NCBI RefSeq assembly: GCF_004664715.2 | Contig: NC_051068.1 | Span: 10,966,298 to 11,030,297 of the forward strand | Direction of reading: 5' to 3' | Length of the DNA stretch: 64,000 nt | Source: Peromyscus leucopus | Lineage: Eukaryota > Chordata > Mammalia > Rodentia > Cricetidae | In this document: piece by piece, positions 10,473-23,676 of the stretch | Layout: the number at the start of each line of letters is the position of its first letter | Position numbering within the stretch: the first letter of the stretch is position 1 | Position numbers and translations under genes: made by a program | Notes under the pieces: model-generated | Told to the model about the DNA's origin: nothing | What the model saw: the letters and a program-made list of their open reading frames with translations, nothing else | Databases searched by the model: none

Positions 10473-12962
10473 GGTAGCAGGGACCGGAACAGACAGATAT
10501 CTGATAGAAGTAATAACTGAACCAAGGCTGTGTGGATTAGTAGAGCTAAAACTAGACTGTAAAATTTGAGACCTACAAGTTACAAAATGGACTCTTTATT
10601 CTCATCAGATAGCATTCTCTGAAATTCACAGTACCACTTAAAAGAGTATTCTACCAATAGTTTTGGGGTGTTCTAAAGTGCCATGACACAGTAAGGAGGT
10701 GACCATTTTCCCACAAAAGTTATTTCAGTATCTGGCTTTCAGAGAAAAAGAGGGAGGGAGGGAGGAGAGACAGAGAGAGAGAAGGAGGGATAGAGGGAGG
10801 AAGATATGTTGTCTATGGAAGGGCTATCCCCAATCCCTAGATTTCCCCAGAGTGCTCTTGAGTAGGAGCAGCAGGAGATATTAGACAGAAGGACTAGAGG
10901 GGGGAGAAACAGATAGAAAATACAGGATAGCCTCAAAAGGGCCTGGATCCTATTCCATCAGGCCTCTACTGTCTCTGCCCTAGGGTATGTATAGGAATAC
11001 CAAGGGGTGGAGCAAAAGACCTTGCCCTTGCCTACCCAAGTGCAGACCATCTCAGGCACCTGCTCTCAGGCACCTGCACAAAGGCCCGTGGTCCAATCAT
11101 CCCCTCTATGCAGACCTGCTGGGTAAAGCCATGAGGAAACCTGGAAATGGGCTTCCACAGTTGTCTATATACCTCAAAATCAGGCAGGTTGGAGTTCCTG
11201 ATAAACTGTTGATACCCAAACTACATGATTAGGTCATGCTTTTTTTTTTCACATTACTATTGAGAAGAACACATCACTATTCTATATGGGTTTGACACAA
11301 CATACAGAACCCAGAACCCAGGACACTGTTTCAGGGAAAGAGAGAGGTAAGGTAAGAAGGGAGGATCACTCAGTCTCCAAGTTCAAATGTCGAAATGTAA
11401 CAGTAGGCAAGGCTGCTCCCCAGGGACAGAGCAACACTGCAGCATGAAGAGTATTCACAGGTTGTGACTCCAATTAAAGGGCTGTTTAATAGTTACTGTG
11501 GGCCAGGTCTCATGCTTATGGATGATGTAAACTTGAATATGATTAGTATCTCTTTTTAAATGCCCCATGGACCAATAAATGAAAAACAAATAGTAGAATC
11601 TGACCCATAAGTGATAAAATTGACATAAAAAAGTTAATCCATCCAAACAAATAATAATAGATACTCGTGTGGGGATCAGATCAGGCAGAAGAGGAAGCCA
11701 GAAGGAACAACTTGTATGGGAAGTTTTTTATTCAAAGCTTTAGTTACATTTTTCTTCTTGGCTGGAAGACAGAAGTTGGGGACAAGTTGAAGGATTGAAA
11801 CAGTCTTTATAAGTAGGAGTTTCATCATGTTGCACATGTAATCTTAGCCTGATGACAATCTGCATGTGGAAATGGAAGGTGGGAGTCTTGTTGTATGGAA
11901 TCACAGGCATCCAGACAAGAGATTCCAAGATTCTGGGATGCCTGTCTGAAAGGCAAGGAGATGGGACATACACCAAGCTATCTTTATAAGGCACAACAGA
12001 ATCTGATGGGTGACAGATTCTCCGTGTAACCAAGGGATAGGCTCCACAGGTTCTTTGGTACTTCATTGTTCATTTGTACTGTTTGTTTTCACTGTGTATC
12101 ATCTCATGTTCCAAACATCCGAACAGCCTGCATTCTGGGAATGTAGTGGAATATCCAAGAGGAGATGGGGGTGAGGAAGGAGGGGCTTATACGTTGAAGG
12201 ATCAGGCCTGGGAAGGCAACAGCAAATGAACAATTCTGAGGAAGCCTGCAGACATTTCTACGTGTTTGGTAAGAAACCTCCAGTTTTCCATAGCTGTTGG
12301 AGCACAGGCTGCAAGAGCCAAAAACAGGGCAGAGTCACTGTGAGAGCAGCTGACTGTTGGACTCTTCAGCATTTGGGAGCAATTTAAGGCTGTGGATCTG
12401 AGCAAAGCCACACCTAAAGCAATGTATTTGACACAGGTCCAGAAAGCAAGCTGCCCTGGTTCATTCCCTTTTCAACTGCCTATGTGAGAACAGGCTCATC
12501 CAGGGCACAAACCCCAAGACGGTATTCACAGTGTCTCCTGTCTCTGAATTCAGAGATAAGTTCTCTTCTGCAATGGACAACCTGAATACCAGTGTTAGCA
12601 TGGTGTCTCTTCAGGTCATCCTCCACAGTGGCTCTCCACTTTGGAGAACTTAGTGGCTGCCATTTTTCAGATGTGTGGCCAGTACGAACAGATACCTAGC
12701 AACAACAACAGGATTTCCTCTTCTTCAGTGCTCCTGACAAAATGCAAACAAAGAATCACAACTTCACAGCATTCACAGGATATTCAATGGATATGATAAT
12801 GCTTGCAGAAGGCAAGTATCTCCTCAGGGAAAAAAAAAAAAAAACAACAACAACAAAACAAACAAGGCTTAATTAGCCATAGCTGATGTCACATCTTCTC
12901 TATTGAGTTATTTTCTTTTTGTAGTAAAATATGAAAATGAGAAACACCGTTAAAGTATTGTG
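10473..12962. other. No gene recognised; purine-rich and A-rich tracts
   Basis: Contains a GGGA/GA-rich tract at about 10740-10803 and an A-rich (CAA)n tract at 12829-12867. A 108-codon frame on the minus strand (11740-12066) is followed by AATAAA near 11730 but has no recognisable homology. Confidence 0.4.
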
Positions 12963-12963
12963 A

Positions 12964-13150
12964 TTTGGGGACCAGAGAGATGGCTCAGCAATTAACAGTG
13001 CTTGCTGTACAGTCATGAAGACCAAAGTTCAAATCCTACTACCCAGATAATCAGTTATAATTTTGAGAGATCTGATACTCTCTTCTAGCACATACTTGCA
13101 CACACATGTGCATACACAATACACATAAATAAATATTCATTTAAAAATAC
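12964..13150 (+). mobile_element. B3/B2-class SINE, plus strand
   Basis: Begins ggaccagagagatggctcag, the tRNA-derived head of the B2/B3 family. It continues with gttcaaatcc (B box) and the ctctcttct-type body, and ends in a CA-rich tail with aaataaatat. Diverged and therefore old. Confidence 0.8.
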
Positions 13151-13234
13151 TATAGGTAGAAGGCTGATCTTCTGTCTATACTTAGGATAGGGAATATAGG
13201 GTGCTCATGGAAACTTCAGAGGAGATCACAATGT

Positions 13235-13390
13235 AAGTGTTAGCATTTTCTGAATGTTGGTGATATTCCAGACATTTGTTCTAAGTACCGCTCCTGTACT
13301 CTTTCATTGGATAACCCAAGCCACCCCATGGGAGCAACTATTATTTTTATTTTTAGAAGAATCTAAGGAATCAATGTACAGTCTTTTCCC
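13235..13390 (-). mobile_element. MIR SINE relic, minus strand
   Basis: The run from attccagacatttgttctaag through ataacccaagccacccca to the attatttttattttta stretch follows the reverse-complement MIR pattern (accumulated 'cagacactgttctaag...attatccccatttta'). This is an ancient mammalian repeat. Confidence 0.55.
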
Positions 13391-15181
13391 CGAGTCAGCA
13401 TTCTGAGTCATGAGTCAGCATTCTGATTCCCGGAAATTAACTGCACAACCAGGGAAGTATGGGCATGTTACATTGACTTCTAGACTGGAGGAAACCACAA
13501 TTCACATTCTCCCCTCTCCTCACAGAATCAGGATATCTCACTGGAGACACCTGGACTGAGATTTTCAAATTACTTATTCTGACATGTGCTACTCAGGGAA
13601 AGTCACCTCCTGGAAGCCAGTATCAGATTTTGCATTAAAGTTTCATATTTCAGTTTTTATTATGAAAATGACCAGTGAAGTGTTTCTAATAATTGGAATC
13701 TGGTACATACTACCATAGTATAATAAAATGGCTGTGTTATATTTAAAATCTTAGTAACTGAAAACCAGATTAGATCTTATAATTTTCTGTTCCTTTATAA
13801 ATAGGCATGAAGATTCAGATACTATGCTGCTAAATCTGGCTTCCCTTGGGAGCTGTAGGATTTAAATTACAGGACTTGCACACAAGAAAAGCACAGCCTC
13901 ATGCAATGTCCTGAGTTTGTGCATTATGACAGTATTCCCTGATGCAAGAGTTCTCCTTTGGCGATAGTGAGAACTGACAGATGACAGACAGATGGGAGAG
14001 AGATGTGGCAGTGGGACAGATAAGCCACAACCTGGAAGGGAGCTCTGCATGTAGTAGGCAAGAAACCTGAAAACACAAAAGACTTAGTGTGTGTGCTTCT
14101 TCTCAAGTGGACTGGCACACTCTTAAGTGGACATCTAAGACATTTATGGACTACAGACAGTAAGAACAAACTCATAATAATCATTTCATTTTTTTCAATC
14201 TTACTATCAAAAAATGGAAACTCAGATTTTTATTATTATCAACACGTGTTAATTTGGCTATCCAAATTAAATGATCTTTTAGAGGATATTACTTCAAATC
14301 AACATTAAAGTCAATGAATGATATTACAATGTAACTTTTTATCTCAATGACCACAATACATGCTTTTATTTTCCTCTGCCCATGGATGTTTTTAGTCATT
14401 CTATATATTAGTATACTGAGAGCAATCAAATGTTGACTATGATGGTCAAATCCATAAAGTGAAGGTGTCCTGCGAGAAAAAAAATGTTTTTGGTTTAAAA
14501 AATGAGTGTAAGCACTTAAGATGTATGATTTCCTAGTTATTACATCCCTATAGTATTCCTAAAGCCAGTTGAATGATAGGTACATTGAAACCAGGGCCAC
14601 CCAGCCCTTCTTGGTAACCCCTGCTGACCAAGTGCTATAATCTGTAGAGCCCTTGTTCAATAGTTGTGTGGATCATGCCAGTAAATATCTTCACAGACAA
14701 TTCCATGTCATGAATCTAACATGTAAAATTTCATGTTGTGATGTGTATTAAGACCACAGATCAAGGGGACAAATATATTAGATGACTTTAAAAATGATAG
14801 AGACCTCTCTGCCTAGTGGAAAGCTCTTAGTGCTCTCTTCTGTTTCACCAGCCACAGAGCATATTTTACTCTTGATGTAATCAAACAGCATATATGAATA
14901 ATTGGGTTATTCATTTTGTTTTCATGGAATTCTCTATCCTATTTCTCAGAAGGAAAGGGAAATCAAGAAGTTGTTTTCAGTCATGTCACAACATCACAAC
15001 CCACAGTCGTCCCCCCCCCCACCTGCCCACACCCTTCCTTGGGTCACAGAAACAATCACTGATCAGCCTACATTCTTACATATGAAGTGTGTATCTTTTA
15101 GCCAGCGTGAGCAAACCCCTCTTATTGTTGCAGATAAATAGGTGTAAAAATGCAAATAAATTATAGTTAGGAAATACAAGA
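13391..15181. other. No gene recognised
   Basis: Unique AT-rich sequence with a C-run at about 15009-15020. The direct repeat gagtcagcattctga occurs twice near 13394-13430. No exon was recognised. Confidence 0.45.
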
Positions 15182-15184
15182 AAG

Positions 15185-15473
15185 GATAGGGAGATGGCTG
15201 GGGGGTGGGGTGGGTAAAGTGCTTGCTCCACAAGTGTGAGGAACCAAGTTTGGATTTAGTACCCACATTGAAAAACAACAAAAAGTTGGGTGTGGCAGTA
15301 TGCACCTGGAATCTCAGCACCAGGAAATGGAAATAAATGGATCTTCAGAGCTGGTCAGTCAAGCTGAAATGCTGAGTTTGTTGTTCAATGTGAGACCCTG
15401 AATCAAAACCTAAGGTAAAGAAACAATCGAGGAAGACATTCATTTACCAACCTCTGGCCTTCACATGTACCTG
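15185..15473 (+). mobile_element. Composite tRNA/B1-type SINE, plus strand
   Basis: Head agggagatggctgggg and gtgcttgctccacaagtgtg, a B1-like middle (gcacctggaatctcagcacc), then gtgagaccctgaatcaaaac and gaggaagacattc...acctctggccttcaca. This order is shared with the copies at 18.8, 30.6, 40.9, 53.3 and 61.9 kb, so they are one family (B4/RSINE type; exact name uncertain). Confidence 0.75.
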
Positions 15474-17092
15474 CTTAAGTTAGAAAAGTTTAGATTTTGT
15501 TGCAATAAAGTCAAATACCTATAAGAAAGTCAATGGGTTTTTTGTCAATTCAAAGTATAGAATCATTGCTTTTATTCCTCTGCTAGTGAAACTGAGTGTT
15601 CTTTTCTTTTAAAATACTCGTATAAACAGTTACTCAAAAACATTCACTATTGGCACACATGCTCAATTTGTAAATACTGTGTCAATGCTAACTCTGTGAC
15701 AGGCACTAAGGTTATCTGGAAAAATCTCAAAGTGAAGCCAACCTCTGTATTTTCTTCATTTCAATCACTAAATTCCTAAGGAATCAGAACAACAGAATAC
15801 TTGAAAACAGTTGGTCTCTAAATTTTATGAATTGCTTGTTTGAACTCCAGTTACTTGAACTGCCAATTCTCCAAAACAAAGTCTAATTTAATTAGTAATA
15901 AAATATTGTGTCTTTCCTTGAAGCGCCATCCTTTCCTAAGCTCAACTCACTTGGTCCAGGGAGTGGAAATTCACTGCTTCATTTTATCACTCTTTTCTTC
16001 CATATTGTCCTGAATAAGTCATATTCTTCCTTAATAATTGGAAAGCATTTTCATTTGTGCCCTGGGAATGACTAGAGGAGCTTTTAATATTATTAAGTCT
16101 AGATCAAATCCATTCAGTCCAAACTGGGCATGAGACTAACACATCTTAGCCACACCCACTTCTCACCAATTATTCACACCAGTATTGGTGGCCTCATCAC
16201 AGAATCCTTGACATCTGTGACCAGAAGTTCCAGACACCAGCCACTTTCATACATTCTGCTGACAACCTTTGAACCAAGCTGCCAAGTCCAAGCTTACTAT
16301 GCAGTCTTAACATCCAAATGGTGATTCATTGTTTGCAAACAGAGACAGATTAGTATTGTTAACTTGACCTCAGCCTCTAACTCAGAGGCAAAGAGGCTTA
16401 AGGGCCTGGGCATCTTAACTAGGGCAAGACATAAATCAAACTACCTTCAGCACCATGAGGACATGAACATTCGGCAACTTATAAACTCCAAAGTGCCATG
16501 GGTTTCTCTTAGAAGATGAAGGTGAGCTTGATTACAAAAGACTCCATTACTTAATTGAGTTTAATAAAATATAGAGGGACCAGCTTTGTCATGGTTGAAC
16601 AGAGTTTGATGAATAAAGAGCTTCACTTTGAGAGTTCACCAACTGTGTAGCTCTTAGGAGCAAAGGTATTTTGAGATTATGAGTACAAAAAAGGAGTGTG
16701 AATAATATCTCAATCTCTTTGCTATAAGCAAATCAAATTAGGGAGTTACTTCTCAACAGGTGCACCTGCAAGATTTCAAAAGGAAAAGGTAAGAGAGACC
16801 AAAAAGGCTGCTATGTGGAAGACACAGGAGAAGAACTTGCTCCAGAAGGAAAAACACAAATTTGGGCCAAATATGATCACTGAAAAAGAATTTAAGGGTA
16901 TGTTAAATCTCCTCATGTGAGTTAGACTGCAATTTTATTAAATGTTGGTTTAACTGAATTCAAGTAGTGTGAATCTACAGTTAAGGGGAAATAAAAAGAC
17001 TTGAAAGTTTAGGAACTGACAGGTCATGTTCTTGGTCTGTAATACTGACTCTTCTGTTCCTCTATATTGCAATTGGAAAACAGAAACTAAAA
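15474..17092. other. No gene recognised
   Basis: Unique-looking AT-rich DNA. A short stretch near 15676-15712 (ctgtgacaggcactaagg) could be a degraded MIR. Nothing else could be supported. Confidence 0.4.
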
Positions 17093-17113
17093 TATGTGTG
17101 CGTGTGTGCGTGC

Positions 17114-17160
<47 letters not shown>

Positions 17161-17167
17161 TGTATAC
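17093..17167. repeat. (TG)n microsatellite
   Basis: Interrupted TG/CG start (gtgcgtgcgtgcg), then about 20 pure TG units, then tgtatgtgtgtgtata. Confidence 0.95.
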
Positions 17168-18482
17168 ATAAGAAATCTGGTTCAGAAATCAAGTAAAGTC
17201 AAAGTTAAACATTTTAAAATGTGAGCATTGATGATAGCAGCAATCCTAATAGTTTTTAGTTATATTTATTGTTTTGCTTTCCTGATTCAAATTTGGAAAG
17301 TGTTGACCTCCTTGTTATCAGTTTGGAAATATGATAACTCAATATTGCTTCTCTTGATGTCTCCATAAAAGTATTGGTTTTGCAAATAAAATCTTGGAAA
17401 TTGTTCTAGAAAGAAAAAAAATCAATTTTCTACAAAAAAAGTAAATAAGTTCTTGGGAGAGTTCTTCCCAGAGTGCTTTGTGGTTACATGTTTCTAACAA
17501 AAGGTGATATATCCCAGAAATACTATGGACATTTCTCTTTTAATAGTTTGCCACACTGTAAGTTATTATGAAGCTGAAGATCATAAGTATGGCACCAGTG
17601 GGTTTTGTCAAAATAGATAAGCATTTTGGGGTTGGGGGCGGGACTCTGGAGATACAATTTAACAGGAAGTGGCATTCACCGGCATCTAAGGATCCAAATG
17701 GCATGTGTGTGTATACCCACGGATACAAATAACACCTACCACCCTCTGATGCTAGTGCATCCATATGTGTCTAACTAAGACTAAGCAACAACAATGTACT
17801 GATTGAAATGAAAATGTCTGTATCTTGTCTGATTGTTTTGCTTATCCTCCCTGGCCCTGCTTTTTTTTTAATCTTCTAAGTTATTGAGTTGATCAAAACT
17901 TGTATCACTTCTAAAGATTAGGCATTTATAACTCCTTTCTCCATACCACAATGGGAAGATAATTTTAAGTGGGCACTTTTGCAAAATGAGCATAGAATAA
18001 AACAACTTTTGAGTGTACGCTACTAAAACTGTAAGATCTACTTAAAAATAAAGTGGGGAGCAAGTGAAAACTGGAGACGTGCAAGTGTTCACATCCATGT
18101 CTACACAGCATTGTCACAGATTGCTCCCTCCACTGTTCATTGTCTTCACTAGCTTCAACCCAGGCAGGGAGGCACTGGGATGCTATGCACTTGAGCAACA
18201 GCTCAACTCACAGAGATCTATCTGATCAGGATGAGAAACAGAAAACAACACCTTCACCCACTCTTTTTCTCTTCTCTCTTCCTCTTCCTCCCCACCCTCT
18301 TCTTTCTGTGCTCTGGTCTAATGTCTAGCAAATGAATCAACCTTAGTTTTAGGCTCTGGACATACACTATTCAAATACAAAGAACTCTTGCATTTTTAGT
18401 CTGGTTTAAAGACGTCCTGTAAAACTACACATTGTCTCTTTGATGTGGGACACAGAGAACTTCATCAACAATATCTATTAAG
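17168..18482. other. No gene recognised
   Basis: Unique AT-rich sequence. It ends in a pyrimidine-rich stretch (about 18262-18305) ahead of the B1 insertion. Confidence 0.4.
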
Positions 18483-18493
18483 AAGACTATGCA

Positions 18494-18639
18494 GCTGGGC
18501 AGTGGTGGCGCACGCCTTTAATCTCAGCACTCGGGAGGCAGAGGCAGGCGGATTTCTGTGAGTTTGAGGCCAGCCGGGTCTACAGAGTGAGTTCCAGGAA
18601 AGGTGCAAAGCTACGCAGAGAAACCCTGTCTCGAAAAAC

Positions 18640-18675
<36 letters not shown>
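18494..18675 (+). mobile_element. Young B1 SINE, plus strand
   Basis: Full-length B1 from gctgggcagtggtggcgcac to ctgtctcgaaaaacc, followed by an almost uninterrupted run of 37 A. It is flanked by a perfect 11-bp target duplication aagactatgca (18483-18493 and 18676-18686). Intact CpGs, a long A-tail and a perfect duplication mark it as recent. The right half (ttccaggaaaggtgcaaag) is the form I associate with cricetid rodents. Confidence 0.97.
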
Positions 18676-18679
<4 letters not shown>

Positions 18680-18802
18680 CTATGCAACAATTAAATATTT
18701 TATTTTGTATGTGATGTATTTGCACGTAGGAGGTGCACTCACCTGTGTATGCTTATATGGAGACCCAAAGATTCCCTTCAGGTTTCTTTCTCTGTCACTC
18801 TC

Positions 18803-19009
18803 TACTTTGTTTTTGAGATGGGGTCTCTCACTGAATCTGGAGCTTGTCAATTGAGCTAGACTAGCAGGCCAGCAAACCCCAAGGATCTGCATGTCTTTGC
18901 TGCCCAGTGCTGGAGTCACAGGCATGTAACTTACTAGGATTCTTGGATCTGAACTAGGTCTCTTTGTTCGAATTAGCACTTTACCCATGAAACCTTCCAT
19001 GAAGCCCCT
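18803..19009 (-). mobile_element. Composite tRNA/B1-type SINE, minus strand
   Basis: Reverse-complement landmarks: gagatggggtctctcactga, ctggagcttgtcaattgag, ggccagc, gatctgcatgtctttgctgc, cccagtgctggagtcacagg, gatctgaactaggtctc, agcactttacccatgaaa. Same family as 15185-15473. Confidence 0.75.
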
Positions 19010-19307
19010 ATTGAATAATTTTAAAGCATTAAGTCCAAAGGTCATTTTACTCAACTAATAAGAAATTATAATCTAATAAGAACTTCATAATCCCACATCA
19101 TACTTTCAACACAAAAATTCATGGTAAAAGGCAGGTGTAAATGCAAAATTATCTACACAAATCTCTAATTGGCAAGTACATTTTTTTTTACTAAATGATT
19201 ATATTATACAACAGTCATTATCAGGAGTTCATTCTGTATACATAATCTGTTTTCCACACATCATCACCCTGAGTCCATGTGAATGTTCCTTTTAAACAGC
19301 ACCCTAT

Positions 19308-19500
19308 ACCTTAGTCCTTTTGAACAGTACCTTGTGTATTTGTGCTATGCCTTAGAAGCAGGTGAACAGTACCCTGTCTTAGTCCAGAAGCTGATGAACA
19401 GTACCCTGCCTTAGTCCAGAAGCTGATGAACAGTACCTATATTTTAGTCCAGAAGCTGGTGAACAGTACCTTTTGTCTTAGTGCAGAAGCTGATGTTGAA
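19308..19500. repeat. 32-bp minisatellite
   Basis: Four to six copies of a unit containing cttagtccagaagctgatga and acagtaccct. The central copies (about 19378-19470) are nearly identical; the outer ones are degenerate and vary in length. Copies are strictly tandem with no spacers. Confidence 0.9.
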
Positions 19501-20063
19501 TAACAACACTGTCTCTTTCCTTCACTCCAAACTCATTAGTTATCTAAAAATTGGAACTCACAAAGGAAAGCCTAAATTTTCAAAGCACTCAAGTTGCACT
19601 GATCCTCATCTGCTTGGGGTAGGCAGCAGAGGAGGAAGGGGCTGCTTCATGAAAGCTGGAATATGGATTTAAAACAATCTCTCCTAAAGCTTGAAGTATT
19701 TGTGACAATAAAACAAAATGACACCAAAAAATCCACAGGAAAAGAAGTAAACAGGAAGGAAGTAGTGATACTCGGCTCCATCCTTTGTCTAATCCCTATT
19801 CTGCTAATCCAATCTGGCAACCTCTCCTCATGAGCAGGCACAGAGTCCAGCTATGAGCAGCCTGCACAGGCAGAGCTCCTGCTCCCCCTTCTCTTAGTTT
19901 CCCTTGAGTCTCTCCATATCCCTCTTCATATTTTGTTAGTTCAACCAACCAACACGGGAGCTGAGAACATCTTCCTCTCTGTTGGGACTCCTGGGCAAAG
20001 CTGAATACAGTAGGTGATGGGTAGATAGAAGGAGACCATGGGAACCAGATAGCAGCCATACTT

Positions 20064-20064
<1 letters not shown>

Positions 20065-20116
<52 letters not shown>

Positions 20117-20127
20117 ATGTGTGTGTA
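20065..20127. repeat. (TG)n microsatellite
   Basis: About 25 TG units followed by tttatgtgtgtgtag. Confidence 0.95.
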
Positions 20128-20961
20128 GGGTGTCCAGAGAGAAGTCTTGCATGCTTCACATTTTTCAACATGGGTTCATCCTTGATGGGTAATTTTGGGT
20201 CATGTAGGATACATATGGCTCTCACCAAAAAAGCAGATTTTCTTTTAAAGGAAAATGAGTGAAGCTGTTGCAATTTTGTAAGAACTGGCACCACGATAGT
20301 TTGATATGCCCCCTGTTTGTCAAGGTTGGGCTTCACAGGCCCAACCTCACACACCTAGTGTGAGTGTAAACTGGTGAGACCTTCTGTTTGGAACATAGGC
20401 ATGATTTATAATAATGATTATAGTTACTAGTTAATTATAGCTAATATAATATATTTTAGTTAACAAGCCTTTCAACTCTGAGTCTAGGGGATTTAATTTA
20501 CAAAAATAGTCACAAGAAACCTATGACTATATTCTGTACTGTGAAAGTTCTGAAAAGTACTGAGCAAATCCTGAATATTACCTGTAGTTGATTTGTTAAG
20601 CAAATCATTTCAGAGACAAGCAACAGAATGTGGGAAAGGCAGATCTTAGTGGGTTGGTATAACATGTGTATCATAATTTAATGAGTTAATACTTTAGCAA
20701 CACAAAGAGTCTTTGGTACAATTGCAATTACATGAAAGTGTGCTGTGCTTGCCTGTATAGGGTGATGCTGTGTCTGGGGCTTGGGATGAGAAAACCCAGA
20801 GAAGTTTTTATTTGTGGCACACAGTTCTGGACTTATCATTTTAAATATTTCTCATTATTTTTCCTACAATATTTTTGCAATATATGTGCCTATATGATAT
20901 AATAAAAATGAGGTTTGAGTTTCTTTTTAAACTTTGGTCCAAATTCACAATGAGTGAGGGA

Positions 20962-20982
20962 GCCTCTGCCCTCTAGTGGGCA
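20962..20982 (-). promoter_or_regulatory. CTCF-like binding motif
   Basis: On the minus strand the core reads ccactagagggc, matching every position of the common CTCF core CCASYAGRKGGC, followed by agaggc. The surrounding DNA is not recognisably a B2 SINE, the usual source of CTCF sites in rodents. This is a motif match without occupancy evidence. Confidence 0.5.
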
Positions 20983-21316
20983 ACTTTAGCAATTCCTTTT
21001 CCTTAAAACAGTTTTATTCCATGTTCTGGAAAAAGCCTCAACTTCCCCCATTTGTTTATACGTGGATAGAATCAGCTCAAATTTTGTATCAGACAGCATT
21101 AAAATTATACACACAATTCAGTCACACAAACTGTATTTCTTAGTTTAGAAATCCTAGGAACATTTTGGCAAATTTGAATTCCTGATGTATTTTCAACACC
21201 TATTGCATTCTTTGCTGTGAGAGCCTATTTTCTAGTCTAGATTACAGCAAATGCTGACACTTAATAATTGCACAAGTTCCTTGCTAATAGACAATCAGCC
21301 CTGGACACACTAGTCT

Positions 21317-21750
21317 CTAAACTTGAATGCACAAAGGCCTTTGCCACCTCAAAATGGAATCATTTTCCTGAGTAATGAAGGCGCTGGTGTTCATGGTCTG
21401 ATCTAAAACATTTCCAACGAGAGAAAATATTTCAGAACTATATATGGCCACGTCAACCGCCAAGTTCCCTCGGTCCAACTGAAGGCGTGCAGAGCTTCCT
21501 GTCAACTTGCTCTGTGATGCAGAACAGTCTCCAAGCCCACAGCAGAGGCTTGCTATTAACTATTGGCTACCTTGGAAATGTACCGTCTCTCATTGCAAAA
21601 CTCCCCAAAGGGCAATTCAAATCACATTTAGAATTTCCTATTTACATTGCAATGGCCATGGCAGAAGTTTGAATGTCGCCACACAAATCTGGTACCAAAT
21701 GCAGAGCATGTTTAGCAGATTCGGTTTCAGAATTCACTTCACATGAGCAT
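21317..21750. other. High-complexity unique sequence, candidate conserved element
   Basis: About 430 bp with no repeat signature and more retained CpGs than its surroundings (ccaacgag, ccacgtcaaccgcc, ccctcggtcc, aatgtcgcc). The palette (gcaattcaaatcacattt, tttacattgcaatggcc) is what conserved developmental elements often look like. A 62-codon minus-strand frame at 21317-21505 has no recognised homology or good splice sites. Conservation is an inference. Confidence 0.3.
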
Positions 21751-23676
21751 ATTTTCATGGTGAAAGGGGAGGGAGTGTCAAGGGATAAGGCTGTGGTATG
21801 AACTTGGAACTTAACCCTTTATGTTCTTGAATGAATGAACTCACATTTTTACAGAGGCCAAAGAAAATCTATTGAAAAAATTAACACAGTAACCCTGCTT
21901 TGTATATTCCTGGGCAGATGTATTATTGAGTGAGAGAGGCACCTACAACTTTCAGTTGAACTTCCAAGTGTGAGAAGAAGAAATTTAGTTATATTATCCT
22001 AGGAAGTAGAGACAATGCAAATAATTTTCCCGGCCAGTCATAGAGATTGCTAGTTCTATATGTTCGTTAGGCTATGCCTGCCTGAGGGGCTGCGTATTGG
22101 GACAAACATCTTATCCTGTTGAGTTTTCTAGTAGATAATTTATAATAGTAGATAAACACAGGATTTTAGCAAATCTATCTCACCTGCTCTGCCTTGCTTT
22201 TGTTGCAAAGAATGATCATCAAAAAGGAAATGTTATTTCACCTGGGCATCACACATTCATAATGTTTGAATCTCTAGATTCACTGGGTTCCTGCAGACAA
22301 AGCTGGAAGGTAGGCCTGACTTGGAGCAGACTACTTGGCTTCCCTATTACAGATACACAGATGTAGATTATCCACAGAACACATGATACACCCATTGATT
22401 TGTCAGAACTGGACATTGAAACAATTTGTCATGACCTTGTCCCAAGTGAACTGTACCTACAGGCAAAACATAATTATCCTGGACCTCAAGGCCCAGGAAA
22501 AGGACAAGGCCTATCACTTGGCCTTTATCTGTTGTAATAAAAAAGTAACAGTTGTCACTGAACTACATGTGCTTTTGAACAATCCTGAATTTTGAGATTC
22601 AGATTGTTGCCTCAGTCTCCCAGATGATAAAACTCATGTGGGGTTTGGACCATGTGTGTTACCTTCAGATGGAGATGAATACATGAATGTATAAGGAGAA
22701 CAGACCTATCAGCATATGGTGCCTTCTTAAATCAGATAGAAGAAAAGTGACTGTTATTAAAATCCTACTGGGTAGCTGGGGAAGTGATTCAGCTCATGCA
22801 CACATACACATGTGAATATCACACGCACATACACATGCACACCATACACAGAGACACTCAAATTTTTTAAATTAAAAAATGCATCATGGTAGAAATGACT
22901 TTCCTTCTTAGATTTTGAATTTCTTAGAATATGAGGAGCCATTTCTTTCTCCTGGCTTTGGGTGGTAACTTACCATGTTAGTTTACTATATCAAATTCAA
23001 ACTCAGTTTCTTTAAGTAGTTTGGAAACCCATAACTCATCCCATACATTTTGCTTAATTTCTTAAACCAAACAGGAAAGGAGGACCATAGCTCTCCTCAC
23101 ACACTAGCTTCAAATATGAAGAAGGCCAGGCACGTCAGAGAATCATCCACACTTAAATAGTTGCTACTTTAAGAACTCTTGACCCGGCCTTCTGCAATAC
23201 TCAGCAGCATCTTGTTCAAGCATGTTGTTTCAATCTTCACCGACAGTCTCCCCGCACATGGTAGGCACCAGAGTGTAATGAAACACTCAGGGACTAGGGG
23301 AGATCTGGCTTCTATCCGACTTCTGCAAAATGAATACGACAAGACTTACCACTCATCGTGTCCTCGGGCATCAAAGACAAGGCTCGCACCACAGCTGAGC
23401 CAGAGCCTGGCAGAGAAGTGGCCTAAGGAGCTGTTTCAGTTTTGAGTGACTAGTGAGTCAGCTAAGGCACGAAGAGCAGAGCAGCAGTGTCCAAAGGAAA
23501 GGTAGGAAACTCACGACCAGAGCTCATCCTGCTTATCCAAGGGCGAGCTTGGCAGTTCACCCAGGCACTACTCACAGCTTTCTAAACGCTGTAGCCAGCA
23601 CTCTCCAAGACAGGCTTAGCCAAGTTGGTCTTTGCCGAGAAGCCACTGCACACATGCAGCTGGTGGGAGAAACAAC

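Noticed and set aside
11740..12066. 108-codon minus-strand frame followed by AATAAA
   Set aside because: No recognisable protein family, no splice sites or poly(A) tract marking a retrocopy. Possible by chance at this length.
19308..19500. Regularly spaced repeats that at first resemble a CRISPR array
   Set aside because: Copies are strictly tandem with no unique spacers, and the DNA is mammalian.
20065..20127. Frames through (TG)n and other dinucleotide arrays on both strands
   Set aside because: Low-complexity artefacts of the microsatellites.
23350..23406. Exon-like segment on the minus strand with a plausible acceptor and a gtaagt donor
   Set aside because: Only 57 bp, no homology in any frame and a weak pyrimidine tract. 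Splice-like sites of this quality are common by chance.
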